A stretch of DNA of 64,000 nucleotides from JBBQXY01 sp051004815 (GTDB lineage: Bacteria; Chloroflexota; Ktedonobacteria; Ktedonobacterales; Ktedonobacteraceae): NCBI GenBank assembly GCA_051004815.1, contig JBPCJY010000053.1:1-64000 (forward strand). The letters are read 5' to 3'. Below, piece by piece: positions 61,849 through 64,000 of this stretch. A program made the position numbers and the translations under genes. Position 1 is the stretch's first letter; every line of letters starts with the position of its first letter. A model generated the notes under the pieces. It did no database searches and had not been told where the DNA came from. It saw only the letters and a program-made list of their open reading frames with translations.

Positions 61849-62724
61849 CTATTCATTCCGGCGAATCATTGTACCGACTCCCTGGTCGGTGAACAATTCG
61901 CGCAATAACACATGTGGCTCGCGACCATCGACGATATGAACACGCGGTACCGCCATCAGCGCATCAAGGCAAGCGGAGACCTTTGGAATCATCCCGCCAT
62001 GGATCACCCCTTCACTGATAAGTTGTCGCGCTTCCCGCTCAGCCAGTTCAGAGATCAATGAGCCATCGTTGCGACAGATACCTGGCACGTTGCTCAGGAA
62101 GATCAATTTCTCCGCGTTCAATGCGCCCGCGAGATGGGCGGCCACCAAGTCTGCATTAATATTGAGGCAGGTGCCATTCGGCCCCTGGCCCAGCGGCGCA
62201 ACGATCGGGATGTACTCCTGCTCAATGAGCATCTGCATAAGCATTGGGTCAACTGTTGTCACATCGCCCACAAATCCAAGTTGTTCGTCGCTGATGCATG
62301 CCTGGATCATGTTACCGTCTGTACCGCTCAATCCGATAGCGCGTCCCCCTAATTGAGCGGCCATAGACACCAGGCCCTGGTTGACCTGACCCAACAATAC
62401 CATCCGTACCACATTCAATGTGGCCGCGTCTGTGACACGCAGACCATTGATGAAACGCGTAGGTAAGTTCAATTTCTGCAACCATTCATTGATATACGGG
62501 CCACCACCATGCACAAGCACAGGATTCGCTCCTAATGCCCGTAGCCAGATGATATCTTGCAACACGCTACGCTGATGCTCAAGCGTACTTCCCCCTAATT
62601 TTATCACGAGTATCTTGCCCTTCAAAAAGTCGATATACGGCAGGGCCTCGCGCAATACTTGGGCAATCAGATGATGATCATTGATAATATCGCCTTCGGG
62701 CGTCATTGAAAATGTAATAGCCAT
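61849..62724 (-). CDS. argB: Acetylglutamate kinase
   Basis: ArgB phosphorylates N-acetylglutamate, step 2 of arginine synthesis. The 291-residue protein shows FLKGKILVIKLGGSTLEHQR, NPVLVHGGGPYINEWLQKLN, RFINGLRVTDAATLNVVRMV, CLNINADLVAAHLAGALNAE and VIHGGMIPKVSACLDALMAV with the substrate-binding Lys/Arg positions. It lies 74 bp after argC and 11 bp before hisZ, on the same strand. The usual feedback-inhibition N-terminal helix of arginine-sensitive kinases is not obvious. Confidence 0.95.
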   Translation of the reverse strand: MAITFSMTPEGDIINDHHLIAQVLREALPYIDFLKGKILVIKLGGSTLEHQRSVLQDIIWLRALGANPVLVHGGGPYINEWLQKLNLPTRFINGLRVTDAATLNVVRMVLLGQVNQGLVSMAAQLGGRAIGLSGTDGNMIQACISDEQLGFVGDVTTVDPMLMQMLIEQEYIPIVAPLGQGPNGTCLNINADLVAAHLAGALNAEKLIFLSNVPGICRNDGSLISELAEREARQLISEGVIHGGMIPKVSACLDALMAVPRVHIVDGREPHVLLRELFTDQGVGTMIRRNE

Positions 62725-62798
62725 TCCGGGTCTACTCCTCTATTCTCCTCAAAACATGTTTTTTATACAACAAAACAACGCGCATCTTCTACGGAACA

Positions 62799-63893
62799 TC
62801 ACGGGTACATTGCCATGGCCGCTAAACCCGTCGTTTCCGCCAATCCATAGAGTCGATTCGCATTCTGTATTGCCTGACCAGAGGCACCTTTGACAAGATT
62901 ATCGAGGCAAGAAATCACCATGAGACGTCCAGTGCGCGTATCCACCGTCGGATAGATGAAACAATCATTGCTGCCATATGCCCACTTAGTATGCGGTGGC
63001 TGCTCTACTACATGCACAAATGGCTCGTTAGCATAGTACTCTTCATAGATTGAGCGCACATCCGCCGTCGTCTTGACAGGTTGGGCGGCATTGGTCTTAA
63101 GTTCTGCATAACTGGTTGCCAGGATACCGCGTGTCATAGGCATAAGGTGCGGAATAAAGGTTATCCTCAGCGGGCTATCTACGGGATGATTTCCCGCTCT
63201 TGCCCCTGCTGCCAATTCCTGGGTAATCTCCGGCAAGTGACGATGGCCGCTGAGACTATAGGCACTGACATCCTCATTGACTTCCGCGTAGTGGGTACCC
63301 AGAGACAAGCTCCTTCCAGAACCACTCACACCAGATTTCGCATCTATAATCACATCAGATGTAATAATCCCAGCGGCAAAGGCGGGCAGCAAACCAAGAA
63401 TAGCGGCGGTGGCATAACAGCCAGGATTAGCTACCAGGCTAGCGCCCATAATATCCTCGCGATATCGTTCACACAAACCATAGACGGCAGTCTCTAATAA
63501 CGCTGGCGCGGGATGAGTATGCTTGTACCACTCCTCGTAAACATCAGCATTGCGCAAGCGAAAGTCAGCCGAGAGGTCTACCACTTTAGTACCGCGCTCC
63601 AGGAGCGTTACTACCGCGTTAGCTGCGGCTGCATGGGGCAAGCAGACAAAAGCGAGGTCGGTTTGGGCCGGTTCTTCCTCAATCACAAGTTCGGGGTCAA
63701 TCCCCGCAGGTGTTGTTGTACTAACATGTGGCCGTGAAAGCAAGTGTGGAAAAACTTCCACTAGTCGTTTGCCCACTGCACTGCGAGCCGTCACCGACTC
63801 CAAAGTAAATCGGGGATGTTGTGCCAGCAAACGAAGCAATTCCAAACCGGTATAGCTGGTCACGTTGACAATTGAAACGCTCGTCGTATCCAT
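62799..63893 (-). CDS. argC: N-acetyl-gamma-glutamyl-phosphate reductase
   Basis: ArgC reduces N-acetylglutamyl phosphate to the semialdehyde with NADPH. The 364-residue protein has VSIVNVTSYTGLELLRLLAQ (NADP site), FVCLPHAAAANAVVTLLERG, VVDLSADFRLRNADVYEEWY, SLVANPGCYATAAILGLLPA (nucleophilic Cys), and SGSGRSLSLGTHYAEVNEDV with the SGHRHLPEI His. It precedes argB. The T-box remnant at the right edge ends about 50 bp upstream of the ATG at 63893. Confidence 0.95.
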   Translation of the reverse strand: MDTTSVSIVNVTSYTGLELLRLLAQHPRFTLESVTARSAVGKRLVEVFPHLLSRPHVSTTTPAGIDPELVIEEEPAQTDLAFVCLPHAAAANAVVTLLERGTKVVDLSADFRLRNADVYEEWYKHTHPAPALLETAVYGLCERYREDIMGASLVANPGCYATAAILGLLPAFAAGIITSDVIIDAKSGVSGSGRSLSLGTHYAEVNEDVSAYSLSGHRHLPEITQELAAGARAGNHPVDSPLRITFIPHLMPMTRGILATSYAELKTNAAQPVKTTADVRSIYEEYYANEPFVHVVEQPPHTKWAYGSNDCFIYPTVDTRTGRLMVISCLDNLVKGASGQAIQNANRLYGLAETTGLAAMAMYP

Positions 63894-63943
63894 TCAATCC
63901 ATCCTTACACGAAAGAGACGAAAGTGATGGAGAGAACCAGGCC

Positions 63944-64000
63944 ATAAAAAAAGCCCTCGTCCCCCATATCAATAATGAAAGGGACGAGAGCGAAATTTCA
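63944..64000 (-). promoter_or_regulatory. 3' end of a T-box leader with its terminator (cut by the window edge)
   Basis: Read on the minus strand, TGAAATTTCGCTCTCGTCCC at the edge is followed by GATATGGGGGACGAGGGC and a T7 run. GCTCTCGTCCC (63981-63991) pairs with GGGACGAGGGC (63953-63963). This is the usual layout just after a T-box AGGGTGGTACCGCG sequence, which would lie outside the window. It probably controls the argC-to-B3/4 operon. The specifier codon (Arg or His expected) is not visible. Confidence 0.72.

Overview
The window looks like a chromosomal segment of a Ktedonobacter-like member of the Chloroflexota. This is inferred from gene content: Gram-positive-style T-box leaders, coenzyme F420 biosynthesis, an FHA-containing Ser/Thr kinase, a stand-alone TnpB, an archaeal-like alanyl-tRNA editing protein, and many regulators fused to zinc ribbons or HTH domains. 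No rRNA or tRNA gene was seen. Base composition is moderate and coding density is ordinary.

Layout. 1-9.4 kb: the 5' part of a thiamine-diphosphate oxidase/synthase, a fused cytochrome b561/molybdopterin oxidoreductase, a two-component system, an enoyl-CoA hydratase next to a phenylacetate-CoA ligase, a solitary tnpB and a secreted protein. 9.4-15 kb: F420 biosynthesis (cofC, cofD, nitroreductase, cofE), a frameshifted DoxX gene, an LmbE-type deacetylase and an F420-dependent luciferase-like oxidoreductase. 15-24 kb: an ECF sigma factor with a Cys-rich tail overlapping an MFS gene, a coiled-coil stress protein, a LOG protein, glgB, and a pair resembling the lysine-fermentation dehydrogenase Kdd and the reactivase subunit KamB. 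24-30 kb: TraR/DksA-type protein, lspA, rluD, a membrane protein, an HU protein and an ammonium transporter.

30.2-35 kb is the accessory region: an integrase, a KfrA-like HTH/coiled-coil protein, a 330-bp stretch packed with hairpins (candidate structured RNA), a GNAT acetyltransferase, a broken second integrase, a GbsR/MarR-type regulator, and several inverted or direct repeats shaped like recombinase or operator sites.

35-53 kb: an aminoglycoside-phosphotransferase-like protein, a rhodanese, a DUF6391-type protein and a Ser/Thr kinase with FHA domain; the 2-oxoglutarate dehydrogenase E1/E2 pair; an isoleucine T-box controlling alaX and ileS; a GIY-YIG protein; a DHA2 drug exporter; a DNA-binding histidine-kinase-like protein that has lost its phosphoacceptor histidine; an ArsR regulator and a methyltransferase.

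53-64 kb is one long minus-strand operon. It carries argC, argB, hisZ, hisG, a HAD-phosphotransferase fusion, hisH, hisA, hisF, a fused hisI and a B3/4-domain gene, and is preceded at the right edge by the 3' end of another T-box leader. Arginine and histidine synthesis thus appear to be transcribed together under tRNA control.

The items most worth following up are the excisionase-HTH/kinase fusion lacking its His, the hairpin-rich locus and recombinase-like sites in the island, the unusual fusions in the arg-his operon, and the Kdd/KamB pair without its aminomutase.
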